Shown piece by piece: positions 25,738 through 33,166 of a stretch of 43,147 nucleotides of DNA (position 1 is the first letter of the stretch; every line of letters begins with the position of its first letter). Source of the DNA: an uncultured Porphyromonas sp. (GTDB lineage: Bacteria; Bacteroidota; Bacteroidia; Bacteroidales; Porphyromonadaceae); assembly GCF_938046015.1 (NCBI RefSeq), contig NZ_CALIXW010000005.1:1-43147 (forward strand). The letters run 5' to 3'. The translations under genes and the position numbers were made by a program. The notes under the pieces are model-generated. The model was not told the origin of the DNA and searched no databases. It saw nothing but the letters and a program-made list of their open reading frames with translations.

Positions 25738-25763
25738 GCCCCGCTATGCCGTGGCATGGGGGC
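25738..25763 (-). promoter_or_regulatory. Hairpin in the TonB receptor leader
   Basis: GCCCC (25738-25742) pairs with GGGGC (25759-25763), and inside it ATGCC (25746-25750) pairs with GGCAT (25753-25757). It ends about 20 nt before the receptor start, where it could limit ribosome access. No riboswitch class was recognised in the leader. Confidence 0.4.
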
Positions 25764-25923
25764 GGTTAGTAATAATGAAGGAATGATTCTCCCGATGTGC
25801 GCCAGCGAGGGCGTGCCAGCGGGAGACCGCGGCGTAGCTTGGGCTGTCAGGGCTCGTCACTCGTAGATGGGGTGGGGAGAGTCGTTAGCTCGGCCAGAGG
25901 GCAAGCGGTAGCTTCGGTCAGTG

Positions 25924-25931
25924 CAAAGGTA
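25924..25931 (-). promoter_or_regulatory. -7 box upstream of the TonB receptor
   Basis: On the minus strand the sequence is TACCTTTG, matching TAnnTTTG, about 207 bp before the receptor start. A -33 TTTG at normal spacing is not seen. I recognised no Fur- or CRP-like site. Confidence 0.5.
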
Positions 25932-26047
25932 GGCCAAAGCCTATAGCCCTGCTCTATCTGGCGATAAAATACCTATTCTTAGGGATGGCCCTCGGCTGGG
26001 GGAGAGGGAGGCTGCGATTAGGCCTTGAACCTAAGTCTATTAAGGAG

Positions 26048-26090
26048 CGAAGCCCACTCAGACTGCTGATGCATACCTGAGTGGGCTTCG
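26048..26090. terminator. Hairpin downstream of tRNA-Arg
   Basis: A 13-bp perfect stem (CGAAGCCCACTCA / TGAGTGGGCTTCG) with a 17-nt loop lies 7 bp beyond the 3' end of the minus-strand tRNA-Arg. The tail is GCTCCTT on the minus strand, so termination is plausible but not strong. Confidence 0.65.
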
Positions 26091-26097
26091 TCGTGCG

Positions 26098-26169
26098 TAC
26101 CCCCGAGCAGAATCGAACTGCTATCTAAAATTTAGGAAATTCTTGTTCTATCCGTTGAACTACGAGGGC
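26098..26169 (-). tRNA. tRNA-Arg (CCT)
   Basis: The 72-nt cloverleaf on the minus strand has acceptor GCCCTCG/CGGGGGT, D-stem GTTC/GAAC, anticodon stem AGAAT/ATTTT with loop TTCCTAA (anticodon CCT), and T-stem AGCAG/CTGCT with loop TTCGATT. CCA is not encoded, unlike the tRNA-Met in this window. It decodes AGG. Confidence 0.92.
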
Positions 26170-26226
26170 CCGGTGCTCGCCTTGGACGTAGGACTCCTTT
26201 GTGGGAAGCCCCCTAGCGAGTTAGCG

Positions 26227-26234
26227 CAAAGATA
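26227..26234 (-). promoter_or_regulatory. -7 box of tRNA-Arg
   Basis: On the minus strand the sequence is TATCTTTG, about 58 bp before the tRNA 5' end. A -33 TTTG is not evident. Confidence 0.55.
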
Positions 26235-26472
26235 AGGAAATTTAGCTAGAGCCCTCGTGGAGCTCTAGCACTGAGGCTTCGGCGTAGGATGTGCCAGGAG
26301 GCTGGTCTGCTCGTGGCGCCTGATGCCCTAGCTAAGGAGCGGATGGCTGACTTGCTTGTGTCCGAGCGAACTAAGCCGCGCTGGAGACCACCGAGATCAG
26401 GGGCTAGAGCGCTTCGCCAGAGGGTGTCGGCAAAGGCTAAGCGGAGGCCGAGCGAGGGGACAGCCTATACGA
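26235..26472. other. Gap without recognised gene
   Basis: This GC-rich stretch lies between the tRNA-Arg promoter and repeat array C. A short plus-strand frame here runs into the repeat array and has no family features; I do not call it. Nothing else is recognised. Confidence 0.4.
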
Positions 26473-26524
26473 AGCGTCGCGAGGGATATCAGTCAGCGCC
26501 CTGACTGATATCCCTCGCGACGCT
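26473..26524. repeat. Perfect 23-bp inverted repeat within array C
   Basis: Positions 26473-26495 and 26502-26524 are exact reverse complements (outer end AGCGTCGC / GCGACGCT) with the 6-base loop GCGCCC. The stem contains two array units in opposite orientation. It would form a very stable cruciform or RNA hairpin downstream of the PorT-family gene. Confidence 0.92.
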
Positions 26525-26561
26525 CATGGACGTCCCTCAGCGTGCCCACTGATATCCCTCA
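26480..26561. repeat. Intergenic palindromic array C (4 units, 22-bp period)
   Basis: Units start at 26480, 26502, 26524 and 26546: CGAGGGATATCAGTCA, TGACTGATATCCCTCG, TCATGGACGTCCCTCA and CCACTGATATCCCTCA. Six-base spacers gcgccc, cgacgc and gcgtgc separate them. It lies 20 bp beyond the stop of the minus-strand PorT-family gene. Confidence 0.88.
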
Positions 26562-26581
26562 GGAGGCCTTCCGCGCGGGGA

Positions 26582-27247
26582 CTAGAGTTGGATGACGTAG
26601 CCGAGGCGCGCGCCGAAGCGTAGCTCCGAGGACTGAGGATAGGGGGAGGTGCGCGCGCTCGACCATATATTGCCGAGCCCGTAGACGAGGCGCCCCTCCA
26701 GCTCGATGCGGTGACGGCCGCCGAGCTGCAGGCTGAGGCCAGGGCCGCCACCTAGCCCCCAGAAGAAGCGATTGGCGACGGGGAGCGCGTGGCGCGCCTT
26801 GTCCTGATCGCTCATCGCATCCTCTCCCGAGCTCGTGGAGGCCTCGGAGAGGATGTAGCCGACGAAGGGGCCTGCGTTGAGGTAGAACTTAGCGCTCCCT
26901 TGCCCTAGATAGAGGTGCGTCAGCAGTGGCACCTCCAGCGCGCTCAGCGTACGGCTGTAGCTAGTCGTAGCGGCATCGTACTTCTCCTGCCAGCCACCTT
27001 GGACATAGTTGGCCTCGAGCTGTAGGGAGGCACCGCGCTCCACATTGTAGCGGAGCAGGACGCCGCCCATCAGTCCCGAGTGCAGCCGCTGGCTGACGCT
27101 GGGGACGAAGTTGACGCGGCTCATCAGCATCCCACCATGGACACCGACGGCGAGCGACTGGTGGAAGGGGGGCTTGGCCTCCTGGGCGCTGGCCGTCGTA
27201 GCGGCGAGCCCTAGGGCGAGGAGGCTGTAGCAGAGGGTGCGTATCAT
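26582..27247 (-). CDS. PorT-family outer membrane beta-barrel protein
   Basis: This 221-residue protein has a signal peptide at about 1-21 (ending SAQ) and then about eight predicted amphipathic strands of a small barrel, matching the outer-membrane beta-barrel family (PorT-like fold). Visible features are SLAVGVHGGMLMSRVNF at the start of the mature part, LQLEANYVQGGW in the middle, and the terminal strand LRFGARLGYVIQL. The fold family includes PorT of type IX secretion, but many paralogues have other or unknown roles, so I do not assign porT. It lies 30 bp downstream of the LysM gene and is probably cotranscribed. Confidence 0.75.
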   Translation of the reverse strand: MIRTLCYSLLALGLAATTASAQEAKPPFHQSLAVGVHGGMLMSRVNFVPSVSQRLHSGLMGGVLLRYNVERGASLQLEANYVQGGWQEKYDAATTSYSRTLSALEVPLLTHLYLGQGSAKFYLNAGPFVGYILSEASTSSGEDAMSDQDKARHALPVANRFFWGLGGGPGLSLQLGGRHRIELEGRLVYGLGNIWSSARTSPYPQSSELRFGARLGYVIQL

Positions 27248-27277
27248 CTCTGTGCGGGGCTAAGGGACAGTGCGGGG

Positions 27278-28798
27278 CTAGATGGCATCACGCTGGATCG
27301 TGCCCGAGGACTTGTAGGTGACCAGATAGCATCGGGTGTTGGTATAGACGCTGCGACGTGCGCCGTCCTGCTCGTCGGTGAAGGTTACCTTGGGGTAGAT
27401 ATCCAGCTGCAGCCCGTCCGAGGGCAGGGAGTTGAGGTGCTTGACGAAGCCCTGCCCGTAGAGCGAATAGGCGCGGATGAAGTAGCGCGCTAGGTCGTAG
27501 CCAAGGACGCTGTACTTGGGGTAGGTGTTGTCGATCTTGTGGCTGAACCAGTGATTGTACTGCGTGAGGAAGTCACGTGACTCGCTGGTCGTGGGGTCGA
27601 AGAAGAAGCTCGAGTAGATCGTCGCATTGTAGCGGCTGAGGCTACGCTGGAATCCGCCCCCGAAGGACTGCCACTGTGGGTAGCCGAAGAGGGTAAGGTT
27701 CGTCGAGCCCTGACGCTCGAGGTAGCTGATGGTAGCCTGCGCGAGGTTGCGATCTGCTGAGACGGGTACGAGGACGGCTGTCGTCCCTACGGTCGGGCTC
27801 TGCCCGCCGAGCTCGATGGTGCGATGGGGGAGACCCGCGCTGCGTAGGGCCTTGCGCAGCTCCTGTGCGAAGAGGTCCTCGCTGTCGCTGCTGCGCTTGA
27901 CGAAGACGACCTCACGCCCCTTGTAGCGCTGTAGGAAGCTCGGGATGACGCGGTCGATCAGGTACTCGGGGTGCGCGTTGACGAGGACGGCCGAGTTGCC
28001 CGCCCCGAGCTCCAGCCCGTCGACGCGGCTGAAGGGGACGACATAGTAGCGGTAGCCGCCTGCGCGTGCTAGGGCACCGATCTGCTGCTCATTGACCCCG
28101 CCGAAGACGAGATCCATATCCCGTAGCTTGCCCTGGGCGATGTACCCCGAGAGTGCCTCATCGGTCGGCGTATCGAGCGTGGTCAGCTGGATGCTGACGC
28201 CCGTCTTCTTGAGCTCGTACATGCCGAGGAGGAAGCCCTCGTAGAACTCTACGTAGCGACGTCCCTTCGTCAGGGGCAGCAGCAGTGCCACGCGTACCTG
28301 CGCCTTAGCCACTTGGCTGGAGGAGATCTCTACGCTCTGAGGCTCAGGGGCAGGGCTGGGCGTGGCGGCCTGCTCGGACTGCGGGGTGGGGATGACGAGC
28401 TCCATGCCTACCTTGACATTGGAGGAGGTGACCCCAGGGTTGGCGCGTAGGAGCTGCTCCAGCTCTATGCCATAGTTCTTACTGATGCGGTAGAGCGTCT
28501 CGCCAGCGGCTACGACATGCTTGCGGCTCTCGGCCTTGGGGCTGGTGCTGCTGTGGCTCGTCGCCTCGCTCGGGATCAGGAGCTTGTCCCCGACCTTGAT
28601 CTGGGTACGTGCCCAGGGGTTCAGCTCGTAGATCTTCTCTATGGGGACATTGTAGCGTCGGGAGATGCTGTAGACAGTCTCCTCGCGTACGACCTCATGC
28701 TCGCGGATGCGCTTGCTCTGTGCTAGGGCAGGGATGCTGATGAGGAGGGCTAGGGTGAGGGCTAGGACGCGGTGCGTCCGCCTAGGGTGTGGGCTCAT
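27278..28798 (-). CDS. Two LysM domains fused to a periplasmic-binding-protein fold
   Basis: This is a 506-residue exported protein. The signal peptide is 1-27. LysM 1 is at about 34-77 (HEVVREETVYSISRRYNVPI) and LysM 2 at about 93-139 (KHVVAAGETLYRISKNYGI); these bind peptidoglycan glycan. From about 167 (VRVALLLPLTKGRRYVEFYEGFLLGM) to the C-terminus it resembles a type-1 periplasmic binding fold as in LivJ or LpoA-like proteins. The combination suggests a wall-bound periplasmic sensor or a regulator of peptidoglycan synthesis, not a transporter component, since no permease is nearby. The small membrane gene lies 48 bp upstream. Confidence 0.85.
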   Translation of the reverse strand: MSPHPRRTHRVLALTLALLISIPALAQSKRIREHEVVREETVYSISRRYNVPIEKIYELNPWARTQIKVGDKLLIPSEATSHSSTSPKAESRKHVVAAGETLYRISKNYGIELEQLLRANPGVTSSNVKVGMELVIPTPQSEQAATPSPAPEPQSVEISSSQVAKAQVRVALLLPLTKGRRYVEFYEGFLLGMYELKKTGVSIQLTTLDTPTDEALSGYIAQGKLRDMDLVFGGVNEQQIGALARAGGYRYYVVPFSRVDGLELGAGNSAVLVNAHPEYLIDRVIPSFLQRYKGREVVFVKRSSDSEDLFAQELRKALRSAGLPHRTIELGGQSPTVGTTAVLVPVSADRNLAQATISYLERQGSTNLTLFGYPQWQSFGGGFQRSLSRYNATIYSSFFFDPTTSESRDFLTQYNHWFSHKIDNTYPKYSVLGYDLARYFIRAYSLYGQGFVKHLNSLPSDGLQLDIYPKVTFTDEQDGARRSVYTNTRCYLVTYKSSGTIQRDAI

Positions 28799-28846
28799 AG
28801 CTGTGGGCTGTGCTGATTAGTCGCTGCTCGAGTCGCGGTGCCGCTG

Positions 28847-29038
28847 CTAGCGGCGTGGCTCGGGGCGCTTGCTATTCTTGCTGATGAAGAAGAGGATAAA
28901 GAAGAGGTTGAGGATGGCAAAGCCTCCCCCGACGAGGACGATCATGCGCTGAGCCTCCGAGAGGAAGGCCAGGGAGACGAGGCACCCGACAGCGACGAGG
29001 ATGGTCAGGATGAGGACGATTTGCTTCAGCAGTTTCAT
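28847..29038 (-). CDS. Small two-helix membrane protein
   Basis: This 63-residue protein has two hydrophobic segments (about 5-25 and 32-53) and a basic tail, SKNSKRPEPRR, which should stay cytoplasmic. It was kept because it starts cleanly with MKLLKQ, has strong membrane character and sits 48 bp upstream of the LysM gene in the same direction. I do not recognise a family. Confidence 0.65.
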   Translation of the reverse strand: MKLLKQIVLILTILVAVGCLVSLAFLSEAQRMIVLVGGGFAILNLFFILFFISKNSKRPEPRR

Positions 29039-29113
29039 AGGGCTGTGTGGCTAGAGGAAGAGGGTGGGGAGGCTGCGGGTGGGCGATGCCTCGCTTGGAT
29101 GGGCTCGGCGGCC

Positions 29114-29176
29114 TGAGTAATACGGGCTCAGCGGTCTGAGTAATACGGGCTCAGCGGTCTGAGTAAATCGGGCTGG
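29114..29176. repeat. Diverged 23-bp array F (3 units)
   Basis: Units of 17 bp start at 29114, 29137 and 29160: TGAGTAATACGGGCTCA twice, then TGAGTAAATCGGGCTGG. They are separated by gcggtc, a spacer also found in array B. The first two units are identical. The layout (TGA...TCA core plus six bases) is the same as in the other arrays, but the core differs and the period is 23. Confidence 0.8.
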
Positions 29177-29212
29177 AGGCTAAGGTACGATGGCACTGAG
29201 GCTCGGTGCGAA

Positions 29213-29249
29213 CTCGCCCTGCCGCAGGGGCGCCTTGCCGCAGGGCGAG
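29213..29249. repeat. Inverted repeat between array F and the M48 gene
   Basis: CTCGCCCTGC (29213-29222) pairs with GCAGGGCGAG (29240-29249). The loop itself contains GGCGCC, and GCCGCAGGG is repeated in the same direction. It lies in the 321-bp gap upstream of the small membrane gene and downstream of the M48 gene, so it may end M48 transcription. Confidence 0.6.
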
Positions 29250-29359
29250 GTCGTCTCTAGAGCAGGGCGAGGGGGCGATCCCAGTGCCTCGAGGCTATAG
29301 GCCGGGGGGAGGCTAAGCTGGGTGCGCAGCGAGGCAGAGGCCATCGTCAGCTAGGCGGA

Positions 29360-30268
29360 CTAGCGCTTGAGCAGGCGGTTGAGGTCCGAGACGCGTACGT
29401 CCTGCTGCTGGGTAGAGCGCGTCGTCGTGGGGCTCGCGCTGGGGGCGGCCTTGCCCGTGTAGTACTTCAGCGCCGTGGGGAGGTACTCGTTGATGGCACG
29501 GATGCGGTTCTCGTCGCTTGGGTGCGTGCTCATCAGTTCGCTGACCTGCTGGCCGCCCTTGCTAGAGGACATCTTCTGCCAGAAGTTCACGGCGTAGCGT
29601 GGATCGTAGCCTGCGATAGCCATGAGGACGAGCCCCATCTTGTCGGCCTCATACTCCTGCTTGCGACCGAAGGGGAGCATCACACCGACCTGAGCACCGA
29701 TACCGTAGGTCTGATTGATGAGTGCGCCGAGGGTGGCCGAGCGTGAGCCTACCGCAGCGCCGAGGATCTGGCCGCCTGCCTGCAGGAGCATCTGATTGCT
29801 GATGCGCTCGTTGGCGTGCTTCGCCAGCGCGTGGCTGAGCTCGTGCCCCATGACGGCTGCGAGCTCGTCGTCAGCGTGTGCGCCGTTGCCTATGAGGTTC
29901 AGTAGACCCGTGTAGACGACGATCTTGCCGCCAGGCATACAGAAGGCGTTGACCTGCTTGCTATCGACGACGTTGAACTCCCAGCTAAGTGTGGAGAGCA
30001 TGTCGGTATAGCCGTTCTCCTTGAGATAGGAGTTCGTGGCCGCGGCGAGTCGACGGCCTACCTGGTTGACGCGCGCGTTGTAGCTGCTGTTTCTGCTGAG
30101 CTGGGCCTGGCTGATGAACTGGCGGTACTGCGTCGCGCTCATCGATAGGATCTCGCCGTCGGATACGAGGCTGAACTGGTTGCGCCCCGTGATGGGCACG
30201 GTGCTGCAGGCTGTGAAGAGGAAGAGGGCCGCTGCTGCAGCGCATCCTCTAGATAGGATATTCATCAT
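29360..30268 (-). CDS. M48-family metallopeptidase lipoprotein
   Basis: This 302-residue periplasmic zinc protease is of the BepA/LoiP-like group, involved in outer-membrane protein quality control. The lipobox FTAC places the lipidated Cys at 21, so it is a lipoprotein. Zinc ligands are His142 and His146 in HELSH and Glu207 in EYEADKMG, and the catalytic base is Glu143. ITGRNQFSLVSDGE and VNAFCMPGGKIVVYTGLL are family blocks. A TPR domain, as in BepA, is lacking. Two adjacent ATGs leave the start uncertain by one codon. It lies about 100 bp downstream of rsgA. Confidence 0.93.
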   Translation of the reverse strand: MMNILSRGCAAAAALFLFTACSTVPITGRNQFSLVSDGEILSMSATQYRQFISQAQLSRNSSYNARVNQVGRRLAAATNSYLKENGYTDMLSTLSWEFNVVDSKQVNAFCMPGGKIVVYTGLLNLIGNGAHADDELAAVMGHELSHALAKHANERISNQMLLQAGGQILGAAVGSRSATLGALINQTYGIGAQVGVMLPFGRKQEYEADKMGLVLMAIAGYDPRYAVNFWQKMSSSKGGQQVSELMSTHPSDENRIRAINEYLPTALKYYTGKAAPSASPTTTRSTQQQDVRVSDLNRLLKR

Positions 30269-30369
30269 TCGTACTAATGCTACTGATTGCTTAGGCTGGG
30301 CTGTGGGGCTAGGCTGAGGCCGCCGCCTAGGGGGCTAGGGCGTCGTGCCAGAGGCCTCCCGGCCTTACC

Positions 30370-31314
30370 TTACTTATACTCGGGGCGGTACTTACCGCCT
30401 TCTTTGTCCTCGAGGATACCGAGGTAACTGGTGTATCGAGAGGGCGCGATGCGTCCTTCCTCTAGTGCTGATAGAACGGCGCAACCTGGCTCGTGCGTAT
30501 GCGAGCAGTTGCCGAAGCGGCAGTGTGCGCTCTCTGCGAAGATCTCGGGGAAGTAATGCGAGACCTCTGCCTCGTCCATTTCCAGCATACCGAAGCCCTT
30601 GATCCCCGGCGTGTCGATGAGGTAGCCGCCGCCAGCGGAGGGCAGGGGGATCATCTGGGAGAAGGTCGTGGTATGCATCCCCTTGAAGTGCGCCATAGAG
30701 ATCTGCCCCGTGCGCAGCTCGGCGCCAGGGATGAGCCTATTGATGAGCGTGCTCTTGCCGACGCCTGAGTGACCGCTGAAGAGGGTTATCTTGCCCTCCA
30801 GCCTGCCTAGGAGCTCGTCGACGCCCTCACCCGTGGTGGCGGATACCGCATGGCAGGGATAGCCGATGCCGCTGTAGAGCTCGATGAGCTCCTGCATGTA
30901 CTCCAGCGCCTCGGGGGTGTAGAGGTCGACCTTGTTGAAGATCAGCTCCGTCGGCACCCGATAGGCCTCCGCCGTCGCGAGGAAGCGGTCGATGAAGGTC
31001 GTGCTGGTCTCGGGGGCAGCGATGGTACAGACGAGGAAGGAAGCGTCGAGATTCGCCGCTAGGATGTGCGACTCCTTGGAGAGATTGGCCGAGCGACGGA
31101 TGATGTAGTTGCGTCGTGGCAGGATGTCGCGGATGTAGTGTACCTCGTCCTGCTCGTTGAGCTCGAGCTGGACGAGGTCCCCCACTACGATGGGGTTGGT
31201 GCTGCGGAAGCCTCTAAGGCGTAGGTTCCCTTTGGCAAGGCAAAGGTACTCCTTACCGTCCTCGGCCCGTACGCCGTAGTGGCTCCCGGTATTCTTGATG
31301 ACTAGTCCCGTCAC
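30370..31314 (-). CDS. rsgA: Ribosome small subunit-dependent GTPase A
   Basis: This is a 314-residue circularly permuted GTPase that matures the 30S subunit. The order is an OB-fold at 1-80, then NKVD (127-130), SAT (158-160), the P-loop GHSGVGKS (181-188), DTPG (234-237) and the zinc-binding C-terminal motif with Cys265, Cys270, His272 and Cys278. All key residues are present. The stop of frr upstream lies 13 bp before its start region, so it is cotranscribed with frr and probably pyrH. Confidence 0.97.
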   Translation of the reverse strand: MTGLVIKNTGSHYGVRAEDGKEYLCLAKGNLRLRGFRSTNPIVVGDLVQLELNEQDEVHYIRDILPRRNYIIRRSANLSKESHILAANLDASFLVCTIAAPETSTTFIDRFLATAEAYRVPTELIFNKVDLYTPEALEYMQELIELYSGIGYPCHAVSATTGEGVDELLGRLEGKITLFSGHSGVGKSTLINRLIPGAELRTGQISMAHFKGMHTTTFSQMIPLPSAGGGYLIDTPGIKGFGMLEMDEAEVSHYFPEIFAESAHCRFGNCSHTHEPGCAVLSALEEGRIAPSRYTSYLGILEDKEGGKYRPEYK

Positions 31315-31327
31315 TGCAGGGCCTAGA

Positions 31328-31891
31328 TTAGACGGTCATGATTTCCTTCTCCTTGGCAGCGAAGAGCTCGTCGATCTTCTTGATATAGCGATCATGAATC
31401 TTCTGCACCTCGGCCTCGGCGTCCTTAGCTACGTCCTCGGGGGTGTTGTCCGCCTTGATGCTCTTCTTGATGGCATCGTTGGTATCGCGGCGCGCATTGC
31501 GTACGGCTACCTTGGCAGCCTCGGCATCGGCCTTGACCTGCTTGACCAGCTCGCGACGGCGGTCTTCGGTGAGGGGAGGGATGCCGAGGCGGATCAGCTC
31601 GCCATTGTTCTCAGGTGTGATACCCAGGGGCGAGTTGATGATGGCGCGCTCGATATCGCGGATGATATTCTTCTCCCAGGGGGTGATGACGATACTCTTG
31701 GCGTCGGGTACGGTCACGGTACCTACCTGTGTCAGAGGCACGAGGCTGCCGTAGTACTCGACCATGATGCCGTCGAGGATCTTGACATTGGCCTTACCAG
31801 CACGCACACGTGCCAGCGCCTCCTCGAGGTGCTCTACCGTCTTCTCCATCTGGGCGCCAGCCTGCGCCGTTAGATTCTTCAGTTCGCTCAT
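31328..31891 (-). CDS. frr: Ribosome recycling factor
   Basis: This 187-residue RRF has the expected three-helix-bundle pattern: EEALARVRAGKANVKILDGIMVEYYGS at the N-terminus, ITPWEKNIIRDIERAI, and LTEDRRRELVKQVKADAEAAKVAVRNARRD. With EF-G it splits post-termination ribosomes. It sits 50 bp downstream of pyrH; the pyrH-frr pair is conserved across bacteria. Confidence 0.98.
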   Translation of the reverse strand: MSELKNLTAQAGAQMEKTVEHLEEALARVRAGKANVKILDGIMVEYYGSLVPLTQVGTVTVPDAKSIVITPWEKNIIRDIERAIINSPLGITPENNGELIRLGIPPLTEDRRRELVKQVKADAEAAKVAVRNARRDTNDAIKKSIKADNTPEDVAKDAEAEVQKIHDRYIKKIDELFAAKEKEIMTV

Positions 31892-31941
31892 TGATATGCT
31901 TTATAGATTTATGCTTGTCCTTATATATAATGTATCTGTCC

Positions 31942-32652
31942 CTAGAAGCCCACGTAGGTGCCGATGGACTCGCCGCGCAGCACCTTCAGTAGGTTGCCAG
32001 GGGTATCCATATCGAAGACGATGATGGGGAGCTTGTTCTCCATGCACATCGTCGTAGCCGTCAGGTCCATGATCTTCAGCCCGCGCTGATAGATCTCATC
32101 GTAGGTGATGCGGTCGAACTTTGTCGCTGTGGGGTCCTTCTCTGGGTCTGCCGTGTAGATCCCATCCACGCGGGTACCCTTGAGCATGACGTCGGCCTTG
32201 AGCTCGATGCCGCGCAGCGAGCTACCCGTATCGGTGGTGAAGTAGGGATTGCCCGTACCGCCCGAGAGGATGACGACCTCGCCACGCTCCAGCGCCTCCA
32301 GGACGCGGGGCTGTGCGTAGTACTCCCCGATAGGCTCCATGCGTATAGCGGTGAAGACGCGGTTCTTGACACCGAGAGCTGTCAGGGCAGAGCCTAGGGC
32401 GAGGCTATTGATGACCGTGGCGAGCATCCCCATCTGGTCGCCCTGCACGCGGTCGAAGCCCTGGGCTGCGCCGCTCAGTCCGCGGAAGATGTTGCCCCCG
32501 CCGATGACGATCGCTATCTGAATCCCCTGCTCCGAGGCCGCCTTGATGTCGCGGGCGTAGTCGCCGAGGCGATCCGTGTCGATACCATACTGCTGGGCAC
32601 CCATCAGAGACTCTCCGCTGAGCTTGAGCAGCACACGCTTGAATGTATTCAT
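31942..32652 (-). CDS. pyrH: UMP kinase
   Basis: This 236-residue amino-acid-kinase-fold enzyme converts UMP to UDP. RVLLKLSGESLMG, AIVIGGGNIFRG, GDQMGMLATVINSLAL and the C-terminal GNLLKVLRGESIGTYV are typical. The TGNPYFTTDT segment binds substrate. It is the first gene of pyrH-frr-rsgA and has a promoter-like sequence 28 bp upstream. Confidence 0.97.
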   Translation of the reverse strand: MNTFKRVLLKLSGESLMGAQQYGIDTDRLGDYARDIKAASEQGIQIAIVIGGGNIFRGLSGAAQGFDRVQGDQMGMLATVINSLALGSALTALGVKNRVFTAIRMEPIGEYYAQPRVLEALERGEVVILSGGTGNPYFTTDTGSSLRGIELKADVMLKGTRVDGIYTADPEKDPTATKFDRITYDEIYQRGLKIMDLTATTMCMENKLPIIVFDMDTPGNLLKVLRGESIGTYVGF

Positions 32653-32679
32653 ACCTTGAGTATATGCTGATTATATATA

Positions 32680-32709
32680 CAAAGTAACGACTTTTCTGCC
32701 ACACTCCAA
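32680..32709 (-). promoter_or_regulatory. Probable promoter of pyrH-frr-rsgA
   Basis: On the minus strand TTGG (32709-32706), 18 bp and TTACTTTG (32687-32680) give a near match to TTTG/TAnnTTTG. The inverted repeat CACTCC-AA-GGAGTG (32702-32715) overlaps the -33 element and could be an operator; that part is speculative. Confidence 0.5.
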
Positions 32710-32868
32710 GGAGTGCACACCCACTGTGGCGGGCTGTCGTAGGGGGCTGCGGGCCTCCGACGAAGGGCTTGTCTCGGTCCTGCTCGCTTGCCTTGGGTGC
32801 AGCTCGCGTGAGCCCTTAGCCTCCTCCCGAAGTGGGCTCCACACGCTGAGGCTTAGCCCGCGCTGCGC

Positions 32869-32951
32869 TGAGGGATATCAGTCAGCACCCCCGAGGGATA
32901 TCCCTCAGCGCGCTCAGGGACGTCCCTCAGCCTCCTGAGGGATATCCCTCA
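32869..32951. repeat. Intergenic palindromic array D (4 units, 22-bp period)
   Basis: Units start at 32869, 32892, 32914 and 32936: TGAGGGATATCAGTCA, CGAGGGATATCCCTCA, TCAGGGACGTCCCTCA and TGAGGGATATCCCTCA. The last is a perfect palindrome. Spacers are gcacccc (seven bases, the only exception in the 22-bp family), gcgcgc and gcctcc. A decayed fifth unit may follow at 32959. It lies in the 514-bp gap between divergent pyrH and the V-ATPase operon. Confidence 0.9.
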
Positions 32952-33074
32952 GGCCCGCTGAGCCTTACCCTCGAACGCTCTTGAGGGGTAGGGCGCGCGG
33001 CCTGGAGGGCCCTTGGGAGCTCCTTGAGACGGGGGCTGTGTGGGGCTACTTTGAGGACTTTGGCGAGGGGGTGT

Positions 33075-33101
33075 TTTGAAATGAAAAAATCTTTACCTTT
33101 G
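33075..33101 (+). promoter_or_regulatory. Promoter of the V-ATPase operon
   Basis: TACCTTTG (33094-33101) is a good -7 box. TTTG (33075-33078) precedes it by 15 bp, shorter than the usual 19-21, so the -33 assignment is tentative. The leader to atpE is about 60 nt. Confidence 0.6.
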
Positions 33102-33166
33102 TCCAAGACGCAGGGAGCACAGCCTCCTGACGATACTACTGCAGACAAACGAACGTAATTCAGGAT

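Noticed and set aside
25811..25840. Cobalamin-riboswitch-like GCCAG...GAGACCGC on the plus strand
   Set aside because: It is on the opposite strand from the TonB receptor gene, the other conserved boxes are missing, and no plus-strand gene follows.
26289..26504. Plus-strand 71-codon frame
   Set aside because: It runs into repeat array C, has no promoter or recognisable domain, and its composition is that of noncoding GC-rich sequence.
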